Assembly: GCA_949825045.1 (NCBI GenBank)
Contig: OX463807.1
Coordinates: forward strand, 15,339,501 to 15,403,500
DNA from: Argyresthia goedartella
Lineage: Eukaryota; Arthropoda; Insecta; Lepidoptera; Argyresthiidae
Direction: 5' to 3'
Length of the DNA stretch: 64,000 nucleotides
The translations under genes and the position numbers were made by a program. The notes under the pieces were generated by a model. The model had not been told where the DNA came from and did not search any database. It saw only the letters and a list, made by a program, of their open reading frames with translations. Positions 23,290 to 33,656 of this stretch are shown here, piece after piece (position 1 is the stretch's first letter; each line of letters opens with the position of its first letter).

Positions 23290-23830
23290 TTGAGTTCGCA
23301 CAGTTCGTTCCGCTCCGCTTCGCTCGGCTCTGGGTCGTTCATAACGTTGTGACCTAACACAACCTATCTCTAGTATTTACACAGACAGTGACCTAAAACA
23401 ACAATTTCAGTTTTGTGAAACGAGATTGGGTCACCTCGCTCCGCTCGGCTCTGGGTCGTTCATAACGTTGTGACCTAACACAACCTATCTCTAGTATTTA
23501 CACAGAAAGTGACCTAAAACAACAATTTCAGTTTTGTAAAACGAGATGGGGTCGCCTCGCTCCGCTCCGCTTCGCTCGGCTCTAGGTCGTTCATAACGTT
23601 GTGACCTAACACAACCTATCTCTAGTATTTACACAGAAAGTGACCTAAAACAACAATTTCAGTTTTGTAAAACGAGATGAGGTCGCCTCGCTCCGCTCCG
23701 CTTCGCTCGGGTCTGGGTCGTTCATAACGTTGTGACCTAACACAACCTATCTAGAATAGAATAGAATATAGAAAGTGACCTAAAACAACAATTTCAGTTT
23801 TGTGAAACTAGATGGGGTCGCCTCAAAACT
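23290..23830 (+). repeat. CpG-rich tandem array, ~121-131 bp unit, about 4 copies
   Basis: Units each start with a tcgctccgctccgcttcgctcgg run, then ggtcgttcataacgttgtga, acctatctctag, aaagtgacc, and a gttttgt.aaac.agat lead into the next. The ggtcgtt landmark lies at about 23333, 23454, 23585 and 23716, so the periods are 121, 131 and 131. The last unit is altered (tagaatagaatagaata). Confidence 0.9.
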
Positions 23831-23900
23831 GTACAACATTAAGGCGTTGATGCATAAATAGATTTTGTTCAAACGTTGCGCGCGAGGGTGTAGTCCAGAG

Positions 23901-23944
23901 TCTGTGTATGAGTCAACACTTAGCAGTGTTGACTCATACACAGA
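23901..23944. repeat. Perfect 20-bp hairpin
   Basis: tctgtgtatgagtcaacact (23901-23920), loop tagc, then its exact reverse complement (23925-23944). Confidence 0.95.
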
Positions 23945-24114
23945 TTTGGAATCATGCAATCCGTCTCCTACGTCGAGGAGTCCAAACTTGGTTTGTATAA
24001 CTCCCCCCCCCCCTCCTCCCAACGGGAAAATTGAAAAAAGCTCTCGATATCAGTCATATCCCAGACATGGACCCTTCAAGATTCACCATTAATTTTGAAA
24101 CACCAGCAATGAAC

Positions 24115-24118
24115 GCAA
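24115..24118 (+). repeat. Target-site duplication of gypsy element (gcaa, left)
   Basis: gcaa lies directly before the left LTR. The same four bases follow the right LTR at 33657-33660. Confidence 0.88.
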
Positions 24119-26348
24119 TGTAACGGCACAGGGCTAAGGTCGAGCCACCGCTATCAGTAGCTATGATCGTCTATTCTATCTATCCCAAAATGAGAGGACC
24201 CGATTCAGCTGTAAGCTTTGTAAGTTAAGAATGATAAGTCTGAATTTCTCGTTCGTTGAGAAGTTCGTTAGGCGTATAATAGTCGAACGAAGTTTGGTTC
24301 AGGAAGTTACAGTTTCAAGTTAGACAGAGAAAGCATATATGTCCGCGAGCCGGTAATTCGCATCAGTCAGCGGTGTATTGCGCCAGAACGATCGTTGTTA
24401 TATTTTATGTGTGATGGTACCATCTGGTTTTTGTATATATGGACGCTGGGAACTTCTTTTAGTGGTCGACCACAGTTTATAATATTTGTTTGTGATATCG
24501 TATAGATATCCGTCGTAGTTTTACGACGTGAGTACTCAATGATATTTCATGTGCTCGCTAGTAGCGGCTTGTGGTGGTTCCAATTATATATTTGGTTCAC
24601 GGCAATAACGATCCGAAAAGACCGGTTTACACAATTGCGATTTGATTTTCCGAAATGGGTTCTGAACTAGCGGTTACCTCAAAAGGTCCGTAACGTTTTG
24701 AAACCTTCAACTCTGCGCAATTTGAGCTGGATGTTATCGAAACGCAGGCATTATTGCTTTAGGAGATCTAACCCACACCATAGCGAAATGCATACTTCGG
24801 TAAATTCCGATCTTTGAATTCCACTAGCCACAGCACGTCCTCGGTTGAGCCTGATCATATATACCGACTCAGCCTACATATTAGACCTCCAGCGAAATTT
24901 ACATTTAATTTAAAGATGCAACTTGAATCCAACCTGACCCAAGGCAATGCAAAACACCTACCCGGTCCTAAACAATGAACTTTAGACTGTAAATTGATCT
25001 CTTCGCGCGTCCCCGACAACACTCAAATGTCAAAATATCAACAGGATATGTTATCTGTGTTGACACCGGTTTAACTTTGTTCTGAATTTGTTATTTCCAT
25101 CCGCGGAACCTCATCGAACAAACAGTCTCCCTATGCCCTGCCAACCTAGGTTTAGCCGCAACTAAACTCCTGTCTAGCCTAGTCTAAAACCTAGTGTTAT
25201 ACCACGTCCATTATCGACACCACTCGAAAATGGTTGAGTTTGATTTGAATGTGCTTGTATGTTTAATGACTGTGTGTGTAGGAATTTCAAAACTCGCTAC
25301 TCGAAGGAATGAGGAGAGGATTAGCCCGCGAATATCCTAAGAGCCAATCCAGGAACCCTATGGTGAAGGAAAAAGGTATTTAGGGTCGCTCCAAGCCCAG
25401 ACTCAGACTCAGATAATTGACTTACAAGTTCTTATCTAACGACCCAAGGATGGTTTTGGAATTTGGGGTAGGTTGATATAAAGGTTAGGAACCGAGGTAT
25501 ATCTCGGCGCTTCAGACACTCACGAAAAACCACTGAAACTTCGCAATCACAAATTCGTATAGTTCTGACGCGTAACACGGCAGACAAAAACTGTTTAGAA
25601 CTCGTGAAAGACGACTGTCACAGTAGCTAGACGCTGAGACTGAATGCTCTCCCTTCCCCTGCAATCGTATTTATACGCCCCACATGTCTGAAAGAAAAAA
25701 AAAACAGCGTCCTTTGCGAACACGCTCTGCCCAAGCGAAGCTTCTTATCACTAACTACACAGGGTCTATTTTCAACCATGCCATGCAGATCCGCCGTTCT
25801 ACAAATTGTGTGTACGCATATTCACTATGATCGACCGTAGGTTATCACTCAAATCATTTGGTACTGCCGATACACAGAATCTGTTGATCGCTGACCAATA
25901 AAAGCTTGTTGCGATTAATTAAGCATTCCCGACCGCTAGGCGCGCGCAGCAAAGACCACTAGAATGCTATTCATACTAGTCGTGTCAGACCCTCCATCTC
26001 ATACCTCAATCGCAATTGTATATTTGCAATCAACATAATAGCTTTCTCCGTATCGTTCCATAATAACCTTTCATTATTTAGTTATTCATAATTTTATTCA
26101 ACGCGCAGCCAAATCGGCTCTGATCTCTACACATCTCGCAGGAATGCGACAAAAAAAAACCTGACCTGTAAACTTCCTCGAACCATCCCCCGCGCCGGCT
26201 CTGTTTTTTGCTAACTTGCCACTGAGCTACGCAAAACCCCCAAACGTTATCTGAACCGATTCTCGTATTCAAAACAGCGCGGCGTTGGGCTAGCTCTCTA
26301 TCACGCAGAATGAAGTATCAAATGTACCGACTCTCGTGTACCATTACA
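24119..26348 (-). repeat. 3' LTR of gypsy element (2230 bp)
   Basis: Nearly identical to 31428-33656; differs for example in an A10 versus A8 run. Unusually long for insect gypsy LTRs. It contains a short open frame (26078-26272, minus) whose first bases overlap a tRNA-like A box. Confidence 0.95.
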
Positions 26349-26360
26349 GCCCCCTCCCAG
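26349..26360 (-). promoter_or_regulatory. Polypurine tract
   Basis: On the minus strand, tgggagggggc lies immediately before the 3' LTR. It is the expected primer site for plus-strand synthesis. Confidence 0.75.
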
Positions 26361-26728
26361 ACCTTGAGACACTGTTTATCTCAGTTAAACATGGCGCAAG
26401 GATCTCATTACCACTATGCTACCCATGCTTTGTCCATATCTACTCTATATGTACGGACATCTCAAATCATGTACACAGACCGATGAATCTGTCAATTATG
26501 TATATAATATTTACACAACTCGATTGAGCTCTCTCCTGTCTTATCTTATTTATCTATCTAACTATACAACCTCGCTTACCCGCAACTTATCCTAATTCGT
26601 ATTACTATATATATATACAAATTGTTTTTTTTTTTTTTGTTTCCAAACCATGCAAGATCCTTAAATCTACAAAGTAGTTACTCAAATTTACAGCTTACAG
26701 CTTAATTATATAACTTTTATACACTATC
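26361..26728 (-). other. Untranslated region between pol and 3' LTR
   Basis: AT-rich, with an A-run on the minus strand (about 26625-26640). No env or other ORF. Confidence 0.6.
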
Positions 26729-29700
26729 TTAATTATCCACGCCCTTATTCGTCCTCACATAATACCTGGCTATATTTATAGTATTGAAGTTACCCAATAT
26801 CTCATTTGAACCCGGATCTACTAAAGTATAACAGTTCGGATATATCACTGCCGAAATAACATAAGGCCCTTTATACAACAATGAAAATTTCCGCATGATT
26901 TTATGTTCTTTATTTGAACGCACAAAAGTCTTAAGTTTCACATAATCACCTATACGATAGACTTCTAACTTACGCCGTTTGTCTGCCTGTCGCTTACGTC
27001 GTTCACTAGAACTTTTAGAGTTTTCTATCGCTACATTCCGCACCTGTTCCGTATCTCGCACACTATGGCCTAATAACCATTCATCGCCTAATTCCTTGTC
27101 AATAGTTAACGGTTCCCGCCTACCAAACGCTAACTCATTAGGCGCAAAACCTGTGCTTGTGTGTTCGATATTATTATAGCAATTTTGAATGTCCGGTAAC
27201 ACGTCGACCCAACTACGATTACTTCCGCCGCAATAAGTTCTAATCAGTCGACCTAGCTCGCGATTCACTCTTTCTACGCTATTAGAATTTGGACAATACA
27301 CCGACGTATGAGTGACCCGAATCCCCAGCTGTTTGAGTCCAAATTCCCAAACTTTCGATATGAACTGTGGTCCTGAGTCCGTAATTATAGTTTCGATAGG
27401 TATTTCCCTATGAAATCTCTTTGTACAAGCGAGCACGCTCCTACCTGTCGCTTTTCGCATTGGATATAATTTTATTACTTTACTGTACACGTCTTGAATC
27501 ACATATATATATTGATATCCGAATTTACCTACGGGCAATGGCCCATAAAGGTCCGGGAAAACTTTCTCACCCAACCTTTCCGCCAACACCGGTGTACAAG
27601 GACCAACGGTATTGTTAGTACTTGGTTTGACCTTTTGACATATGTCACAACTTCTTATCACCGCGATAATCACCCTACTCATATGAAGAAAATAATATCT
27701 GTCTTTCATCAGTGCTAATATTTTATATCTGCCGTAGTGACCTATTTCTTCATCTATGTGTAAAATTAGTTCCTCCTGTAGTGATTTCGGAATTACTAGC
27801 AACTGTACGTTCCGCTTCGGCACGTGAAAATATAACGTATCACCTACTAGCTTGTAATTTTCAAACCCTCTCGTTTCCATATCTACCACACTACGTCTGA
27901 TACAACCGCTAATTCGATTTAACCGCTCATCTTCGCTTTGTAATCTCGCAATGTCCCGTAAACTCGAAATAACACTTGCGTTATTCGATGCCTGAAACCA
28001 GAATATCCCCGGCTGAACATTTGTACTGTCAATCATACCTCCAGGTCCCGCTATTTGCCTGCTTAGCGTGTCGGCAATTTGATTATCAGTCCCTCGCACA
28101 AATTCTATGTCGTAATCGAATTGCTCTAAAAACATAACCCACCTAGTTACGCGTGCCCCCAATAAAGTCCACGACTTAATGAACGTCAAACTTTTATGAT
28201 CAGTTCTAATAATAACTTTTTCTCCCCGCAAATATATCTCAAATCGCTTTAAAGTGTATATAACTGCATACATTTCCTGTTCACTGATAGCCCATCTCGT
28301 CTGAGCACCCTTAAATGCCTGCGAACAGAACCCTATAATTCGTTCCTGGCCCGAATCATCTAATTGATAAACATAGCCCCCAATTCCTATAGCGCTGGCG
28401 TCACATTGAACATAATATGTTTCTCCCGCCAATGGCTGACTCAAAATTATACTTTCTAAGAATTGGTTTTTTATCTCGTCAAAAGCACTTTGCACCTGCG
28501 CACTCCAGACGAACTTGACTCCAGACCGTAATAAATTGTACAAGGGCTGTGTTAACGTTCCAAAATTTTTTATAAACCTCCGAAAGTAATTTATGAACCC
28601 CAAAAACGCCCTCAATTGCCTGACAGTTCTGGTAGACGGATATAATTTAAGTGTTTCAATTTTGTCCGGGTCCATTTGCAAACCTTGTGTAGATAAAATA
28701 TGCCCCAATAACTTGACCTTTTGTTGTGCGAACTCGCATTTTTTTAGTTTGCATGTGAAGCCCGCGTCTTTCAATTTACTCAGAACCGTGTCCACTTGAG
28801 ACAAATGCTGTTCGAAGTCACCCTCAGTTAAAATTGCCAAATCGTCAACAAAATTTACACTATATGACCTAACCTCTGGCCCTAAAATTAAATCCATCGC
28901 CCTCGAAAATGAACCCACACTGGTTTTCAACCCCTGAGGTAAAACGTTGTAAACATAACTTCTGCCTTGATATACAAAACCCGTGTATCGTTTAGATTCG
29001 TCTGATAATGGTATAGAAAAATACGCATCTTTGATATCAATAACCCCTATGTAGTTTATCCGGCGCCCGGATTGCAATATCTCAATCATTAAAGGTGTGG
29101 TTTCAACCTCCCCAACCATTCCCGTGTTTAATTGTCGTGCATCTAGCAGGATACGGACCTCTCCTGATTTCTTTAATGCACAAGTCAATGGACTGCTGAA
29201 ATCCGTAGATTGCCTGCTAATAATACCTATTCGTTCCATTTCTTCCAATCGTTTTGTTACTTTATCGCGATATGCGAACGGTATGGGATAGCTTCGTTTT
29301 ACGAAAGGCGTTTCATCTCTCATTTTTATCTCATGTATATATTTATTTGTCCGACCTACCCTATCGCTAAACAACTCTGCATGTTTATTTAACACCGGCA
29401 ATAACTTTGTTTTGTGTTCAACAGGTATTGATGAATTATTCACATATTCCTCTATCACATTTCTACTGGTATCTTGGCTCTGTACTTCCATTGTACAACA
29501 GCAAGAATCCTGATTAGGGCCAGTACCCAATGGTATTTCACACATCCGCCCGGCGCTTCGTATAATTAGCCTCTTATTACCCTCACACATTAAACTGGCT
29601 CGCGTCTGTTGTATAAAATCAAACCCCAAAATTAAATCTTTAGGCACCCTTGTTAATACTAGCATTGGTGTATCGATAACGCATTCACCTATTGTTAATG

Positions 29701-30190
29701 GTAACGGTACTAATTTATCAACCTTTTCTTTACTGACTCCGAATGCACCTGTGATTCTCAAACTCGGAATCGGTATTTCCGTCGGTTTTCCTAATTGCCT
29801 GCACACTTCTTCGTACACTCTCCGACTTATTACACTGATTTCGCTGCCCGAATCAATCAAACTTCTTACAACAATATTCCCAATACGCACATCTATCTCA
29901 GGTAATGTCAAAGTACTACATAAATCGCGCCGACACTCAGTCGAATAGTCGTCTCTGAATATCGTATGAAAACGTCTGTCATTTCGATCTCTACAATTCG
30001 ACCTAGATTTTTCATCTAAACACACGGCATATCCGTGCGCTTTATGCGCTAGTAATTGAATAAATTCATTCACACCCACGTTCGAATCCAAATTACACAA
30101 ATCATACAGTCTATGCTTTTTTTCAATTTGATCGGCTGTCCACCCGAAGCGTAATAAATATCTGAGCGCGAACGACCCGCGCGAGTCCAC
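26729..30190 (-). CDS. pol: gypsy Pol polyprotein (protease, RT, RNase H, integrase)
   Basis: About 1153 residues, uninterrupted. Aspartic protease: LIDSGSE with catalytic D113 and the ILGFDF flap region (187-192). Reverse transcriptase: about 300-500, with LPQGLK (417-422) and catalytic FVDD (447-450). RNase H: QCDAS (595-599), E638 in SEQEMYA, TDHKSL (663-668). Integrase: H811/H818 and C848/C851 zinc-binding motif, then catalytic D880, D938 and E973 (34 residues between the last two). The chromatin-facing C-terminus follows to a stop at 26729. There is no ATG at the start: the first codon after the gag overlap is GTG. Translation most likely enters by -1 frameshifting from gag at 30193-30199. 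Order PR-RT-RH-IN defines Ty3/gypsy. Likely active or recently active. Confidence 0.95.
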   Translation of the reverse strand: MDSRGSFALRYLLRFGWTADQIEKKHRLYDLCNLDSNVGVNEFIQLLAHKAHGYAVCLDEKSRSNCRDRNDRRFHTIFRDDYSTECRRDLCSTLTLPEIDVRIGNIVVRSLIDSGSEISVISRRVYEEVCRQLGKPTEIPIPSLRITGAFGVSKEKVDKLVPLPLTIGECVIDTPMLVLTRVPKDLILGFDFIQQTRASLMCEGNKRLIIRSAGRMCEIPLGTGPNQDSCCCTMEVQSQDTSRNVIEEYVNNSSIPVEHKTKLLPVLNKHAELFSDRVGRTNKYIHEIKMRDETPFVKRSYPIPFAYRDKVTKRLEEMERIGIISRQSTDFSSPLTCALKKSGEVRILLDARQLNTGMVGEVETTPLMIEILQSGRRINYIGVIDIKDAYFSIPLSDESKRYTGFVYQGRSYVYNVLPQGLKTSVGSFSRAMDLILGPEVRSYSVNFVDDLAILTEGDFEQHLSQVDTVLSKLKDAGFTCKLKKCEFAQQKVKLLGHILSTQGLQMDPDKIETLKLYPSTRTVRQLRAFLGFINYFRRFIKNFGTLTQPLYNLLRSGVKFVWSAQVQSAFDEIKNQFLESIILSQPLAGETYYVQCDASAIGIGGYVYQLDDSGQERIIGFCSQAFKGAQTRWAISEQEMYAVIYTLKRFEIYLRGEKVIIRTDHKSLTFIKSWTLLGARVTRWVMFLEQFDYDIEFVRGTDNQIADTLSRQIAGPGGMIDSTNVQPGIFWFQASNNASVISSLRDIARLQSEDERLNRISGCIRRSVVDMETRGFENYKLVGDTLYFHVPKRNVQLLVIPKSLQEELILHIDEEIGHYGRYKILALMKDRYYFLHMSRVIIAVIRSCDICQKVKPSTNNTVGPCTPVLAERLGEKVFPDLYGPLPVGKFGYQYIYVIQDVYSKVIKLYPMRKATGRSVLACTKRFHREIPIETIITDSGPQFISKVWEFGLKQLGIRVTHTSVYCPNSNSVERVNRELGRLIRTYCGGSNRSWVDVLPDIQNCYNNIEHTSTGFAPNELAFGRREPLTIDKELGDEWLLGHSVRDTEQVRNVAIENSKSSSERRKRQADKRRKLEVYRIGDYVKLKTFVRSNKEHKIMRKFSLLYKGPYVISAVIYPNCYTLVDPGSNEILGNFNTINIARYYVRTNKGVDN

Positions 30191-31227
30191 TAGTTTTTTG
30201 AATTCTGATTTATCGCATTATTCCTGTCACTTGAACTTTGCCCTGCCTCTGTATTATCTGAACCATCATTGCCCCTTTGGAACCCTATTGCCTTGAAACT
30301 AGCCTGAGGCTGTCTACCTCTACCGCGCGTCCCAAATTCGTTTCGCGCCTTCGTTCCCGCGTTATAATTATCCCTACGACTCACCGCGTTATAACGCATC
30401 GTATTTACCCGCATAGCTCGATATTGCCCACGCATGTAGCTATCCCGCCTTACGTTATTCGTATTCATAGGTTCCGAACCATGTAACGCACTTAATCCCC
30501 CATCGACATTCCGTTCTAAATGCCGAAGGAACTCGACCGCATCCCGTATTGTCATTGGTTCCTTTCTAGCAAAAAACGCTACCTGAATATCACGCGGCAA
30601 CTGTCTGAAAATCGTGTTGATTTTCTCCGTATCAGTAAACGGTATCGTAAGATCATATATGTTATTCAATTGAGAGGCAAAGTATTCTTCCATACTTTGA
30701 CCTTTCTTAGAATCAAACTTCGCAGTTAGGAATCTTTGTTTAATTAATTCCTGTTCATTATCACCCCAGAATACCTCTCTGAAATCTTTTTCAAAATCCG
30801 AATAGGTTCGCCATGAGTCTCTGTATATGCTCATTCGAACTTTTGCAATTCCTACCAAACTATCCGTTGCCCATATCAAAGCCCTAGAACTATCTCCCGA
30901 GACTTTAATATAAGCCTTTAAATCTCTTAAGAAAATCATCGGATTTTCCGAACTCCGCCCATCGAATGTCGGCAACTTCTGTGTCATTTTCACAATGCAC
31001 GATTGACGTTTTTCTACCGATTGTTCCAACGTCTCTAGTTCTTGTCTGTCAGTCTGTCTGTCCGAAGTCCTACTAGTATTGCTTGCGCTAGAACCCCTTT
31101 CCAAACTGTCTAATCTATTCACTATTTCAGATAACAATTGCGTCACCTGTCCTGACGCCATTTCACTTGTTTGCGAAAGTGAGTCTTGTACTACCCGACT
31201 AACGTTTTTTCTAAGCCGGCCGGCCAT
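30190..31227 (-). CDS. gag: gypsy Gag structural protein
   Basis: 345 residues, ATG at 31225-31227. Forms the particle that packages the RNA. The N-terminal half has a Leu-rich coiled stretch (about 20-45). A retrotransposon capsid-type domain follows: P-T-F-D-G at about 86-90, F-L-R-D-L-K-A-Y, W-R-T-Y-S-D-F-E-K-D-F, and S-M-E-E-Y-F. The C-terminal third is basic and Arg/Gly/Asn-rich (RGRGRQ). There is no C-x2-C-x4-H-x4-C zinc knuckle, so RNA binding is probably by the basic tail. The stop codon (30190-30192) directly follows the slippery heptamer. Intact, consistent with a young element. Confidence 0.92.
   Translation of the reverse strand: MAGRLRKNVSRVVQDSLSQTSEMASGQVTQLLSEIVNRLDSLERGSSASNTSRTSDRQTDRQELETLEQSVEKRQSCIVKMTQKLPTFDGRSSENPMIFLRDLKAYIKVSGDSSRALIWATDSLVGIAKVRMSIYRDSWRTYSDFEKDFREVFWGDNEQELIKQRFLTAKFDSKKGQSMEEYFASQLNNIYDLTIPFTDTEKINTIFRQLPRDIQVAFFARKEPMTIRDAVEFLRHLERNVDGGLSALHGSEPMNTNNVRRDSYMRGQYRAMRVNTMRYNAVSRRDNYNAGTKARNEFGTRGRGRQPQASFKAIGFQRGNDGSDNTEAGQSSSDRNNAINQNSKN
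30193..30199 (-). promoter_or_regulatory. -1 ribosomal frameshift slippery site A_AAA_AAC
   Basis: Read on the minus strand, the last gag codons are tcA AAA AAC TAG. Slipping one base back moves ribosomes into the pol frame, which is open through this point. About 10 nt downstream a 5-bp GC stem (gcgcg 30182-30178 with cgcgc 30170-30166, loop of 7) can form. This matches the canonical X_XXY_YYZ design. Confidence 0.88.
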
Positions 31228-31408
31228 TATTCCTGAACACTAAACCGCCGTAGCTCGTCTGAAAACAATGCCCCTTTTTTTGCTTATTTCTTATTTACAA
31301 AACTGAACTGTTTAAAATCGTTTCTACGTTGTGTTATTTTTAAAAGTAACGCGTTAGACCTTGATTCTTTTAGAATATCTAGGTATCAGACTATCTAGGA
31401 CATCCTTC

Positions 31409-31421
31409 GGTCTCGGCACCA
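31409..31421 (-). promoter_or_regulatory. Candidate primer-binding site
   Basis: Minus strand tggtgccgagacc starts six bases inside the 5' LTR. TGG at this position fits pairing with a tRNA CCA end; which tRNA is not determined. Confidence 0.6.
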
Positions 31422-31427
31422 GAAATC

Positions 31428-33656
31428 TGTAACGGCACAAAGGCTAAGGTCGAGCCACCGCTATCAGTAGCTATGATCGTCTATTCTATCTATCCCAAAA
31501 TGAGAGGACCCGATTCAGCTGTAAGCTTTGTAAGTTAAGAATGATAAGTCTGAATTTCTCGTTCGTTGAGAAGTTCGTTAGGCGTATAATAGTCGAACGA
31601 AGTTTGGTTCAGGAAGTTACAGTTTCAAGTTAGTCAGAGAAAGCATATATGTCCGCGAGCCGGTAATTCGCATCAGTCAGCGGTGTATTGCGCCAGAACG
31701 ATCGTTGTTATATTTTATGTGTGATGGTACCATCTGGTTTTTGTATATATGGGCGCTGGGAACTTCTTTTAGTGGTCGACCACAGTTTATAATATTTGTT
31801 TGTGATATCGTATAGATATCCGTCGTAGTTTTACGACGTGAGTACTCAATGATATTTCATGTGCTCGCTAGTAGCGGCTTGTGGTGGTTCCAATTATATA
31901 TTTGGTTCACGGCAATAACGATCCGAAAAGACCGGTTTACACAATTGCGATTTGATTTTCCGAAATGGGTTCTGAACTAGCGGTTACCTCAAAAGGTCCG
32001 TAACGTTTTGAAACCTTCAACTCTGCGCAATTTGAGCTGGATGTTATCGAAACGCAGGCATTATTGCTTTAGGAGATCTAACCCACACCATAGCGAAATG
32101 CATACTTCGGTAAATTCCGATCTATGAATTCCACTAGCCACAGCACGTCCTCGGTTGAGCCTGATCATATATACCGACTCAGCCTACACATTAGACCTCC
32201 AGCAAAATTTACATTTAATTTAAAGATGCAACTTGAATCCAACCTGACCCAAGGCAATGCAAAACACCTACCCGGTCCTAAACAATGAACTTTAGACTGT
32301 AAATTGATCTCTTCGCGCGTCCCCGACAACACTCAAATGTCAAAATATCAACAGGATATGTTATCTGTGTTGACACCGGTTTAACTTTGTTCTGAATTTG
32401 TTATTTCCATCCGCGGAACCTCATCGATCAAACAGTCTCCCTATGCCCTGCCAACCTAGGTTTAGCCGCAACTAAACTCCTGTCTAGCCTAGTCTAAAAC
32501 CTAGTGTTATACCACGTCCATTATCGACACCACTCGAAAATGGTTGAGTTTGATTTGAATGTGCTTGTATGTTTAATGACTGTGTGTGTGGGAATTTCAA
32601 AACTCGCTACTCGAAGGAATGAGGAGAGGATTAGCCCGCGAATATCCTAAGAGCCAATCCAGGAACCCTATGGTGAAGGAAAAAGGTATTTAGGGTCGCT
32701 CCAAGCCCAGACTCAGACTCAGATAATTGACTTACAAGTTCTTATCTAACGACCCAAGGATGGTTTTGGAATTTGGGGTAGGTTGATATAAAGGTTAGGA
32801 ACCGAGGTATATCTCGGCGCTTCAGACACTCACGAAAAACCACTGAAACTTCGCAATCACAAATTCGTATAGTTCTGACGCGTAACACGGCAGACAAAAA
32901 CTGTTTAGATCTCGTGAAAGACGACTGTCACAGTAGCTAGACGCTGAGACTGAATGCTCTCCCTTCCCCTGCAATCGTATTTATACGCCCCACATGTCTG
33001 AAAGAAAAAAAACAGCGTCCTTTGCGAACACGCTCTGCCCAAGCGAAGCTTCTTATCACTAACTACACAGGGTCTATTTTCAACCATGCCATGCAGATCC
33101 GCCGTTCTACAAATTGTGTGTACGCATATTCACTATGATCAACCGTAGGTTATCACTCAAATCATTTGGTACTGCCGATACACAGAATCTGTTGATCGCT
33201 GACCAATAAAAGCTTGTTGCGATTAATTAAGCATTCCCGAACGCTAGGCGCGCGCAGCAAAGACCACTAGAATGCTATTCATACTAGTCGTGTCAGACCC
33301 TCCATCTCATACCTCAATCGCAATTGTATATTTGCAATCAACATAATAGCTTTCTCCGTATCGTTCCATAATAACCTTTCATTATTTAGTTATTCATAAT
33401 TTTATTCAACGCGCAGCCAAATCGGCTCTGATCTCTAAACATCTCGCAGGAATGCGACAAAAAAAAACTTGACCAGTAAACTTCCTCGAACCATCCCCCG
33501 CGCCGGCTCTGTTTTTTGCTAACTTGCCACTGAGCTACGCAAAACCCCCAAACGTTATCTGAACCGATTCTCGTATTCAAAACAGCGCGGCGTTGGGCTA
33601 GCTCTCTATCACGCAGAATGAAGTATCAAATGTACCGACTCTCGTGTACCATTACA
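31428..33656 (-). repeat. 5' LTR of gypsy element (2229 bp)
   Basis: Partner of 24119-26348. It should hold the Pol II promoter, but no confident TATA/Inr could be placed by eye. The right end is followed by gcaa. Confidence 0.95.

Larger units (their letters stand above)
24119..33656 (-). mobile_element. Complete young Ty3/gypsy LTR retrotransposon
   Basis: 9538 bp on the minus strand: 5' LTR (31428-33656), primer-binding site, gag, pol, polypurine tract, 3' LTR (24119-26348). The LTRs begin TG and end CA, with short inverted ends (TGTAA...TTACA). A 4-bp duplication gcaa flanks the element. By eye the LTRs differ at about 15 bases plus two small indels over 2.23 kb (<1%), so insertion was recent. 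Gag and Pol are both open. No env-like ORF is present. Confidence 0.95.

Noticed and set aside
23290..23830. CRISPR-like regular repeats.
   Set aside because: The 121-131 bp units are contiguous tandem copies without unique spacers, in eukaryotic DNA.
26078..26272. A small LTR-encoded protein (also 33386-33580).
   Set aside because: Conserved between LTRs only because they are near-identical copies. There is no codon bias or domain, and it overlaps the tRNA-like motif.
24119..26728. An env gene in the young gypsy element.
   Set aside because: Only 380 AT-rich bases separate pol from the 3' LTR, and no ORF with signal or membrane segments exists there.
26729..30190. Pol starting independently at its first in-frame GTG.
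   Set aside because: GTG at 30188-30190 overlaps the gag stop, and the pol frame is open upstream through a perfect slippery heptamer. Frameshifting explains the start better than a separate initiation.
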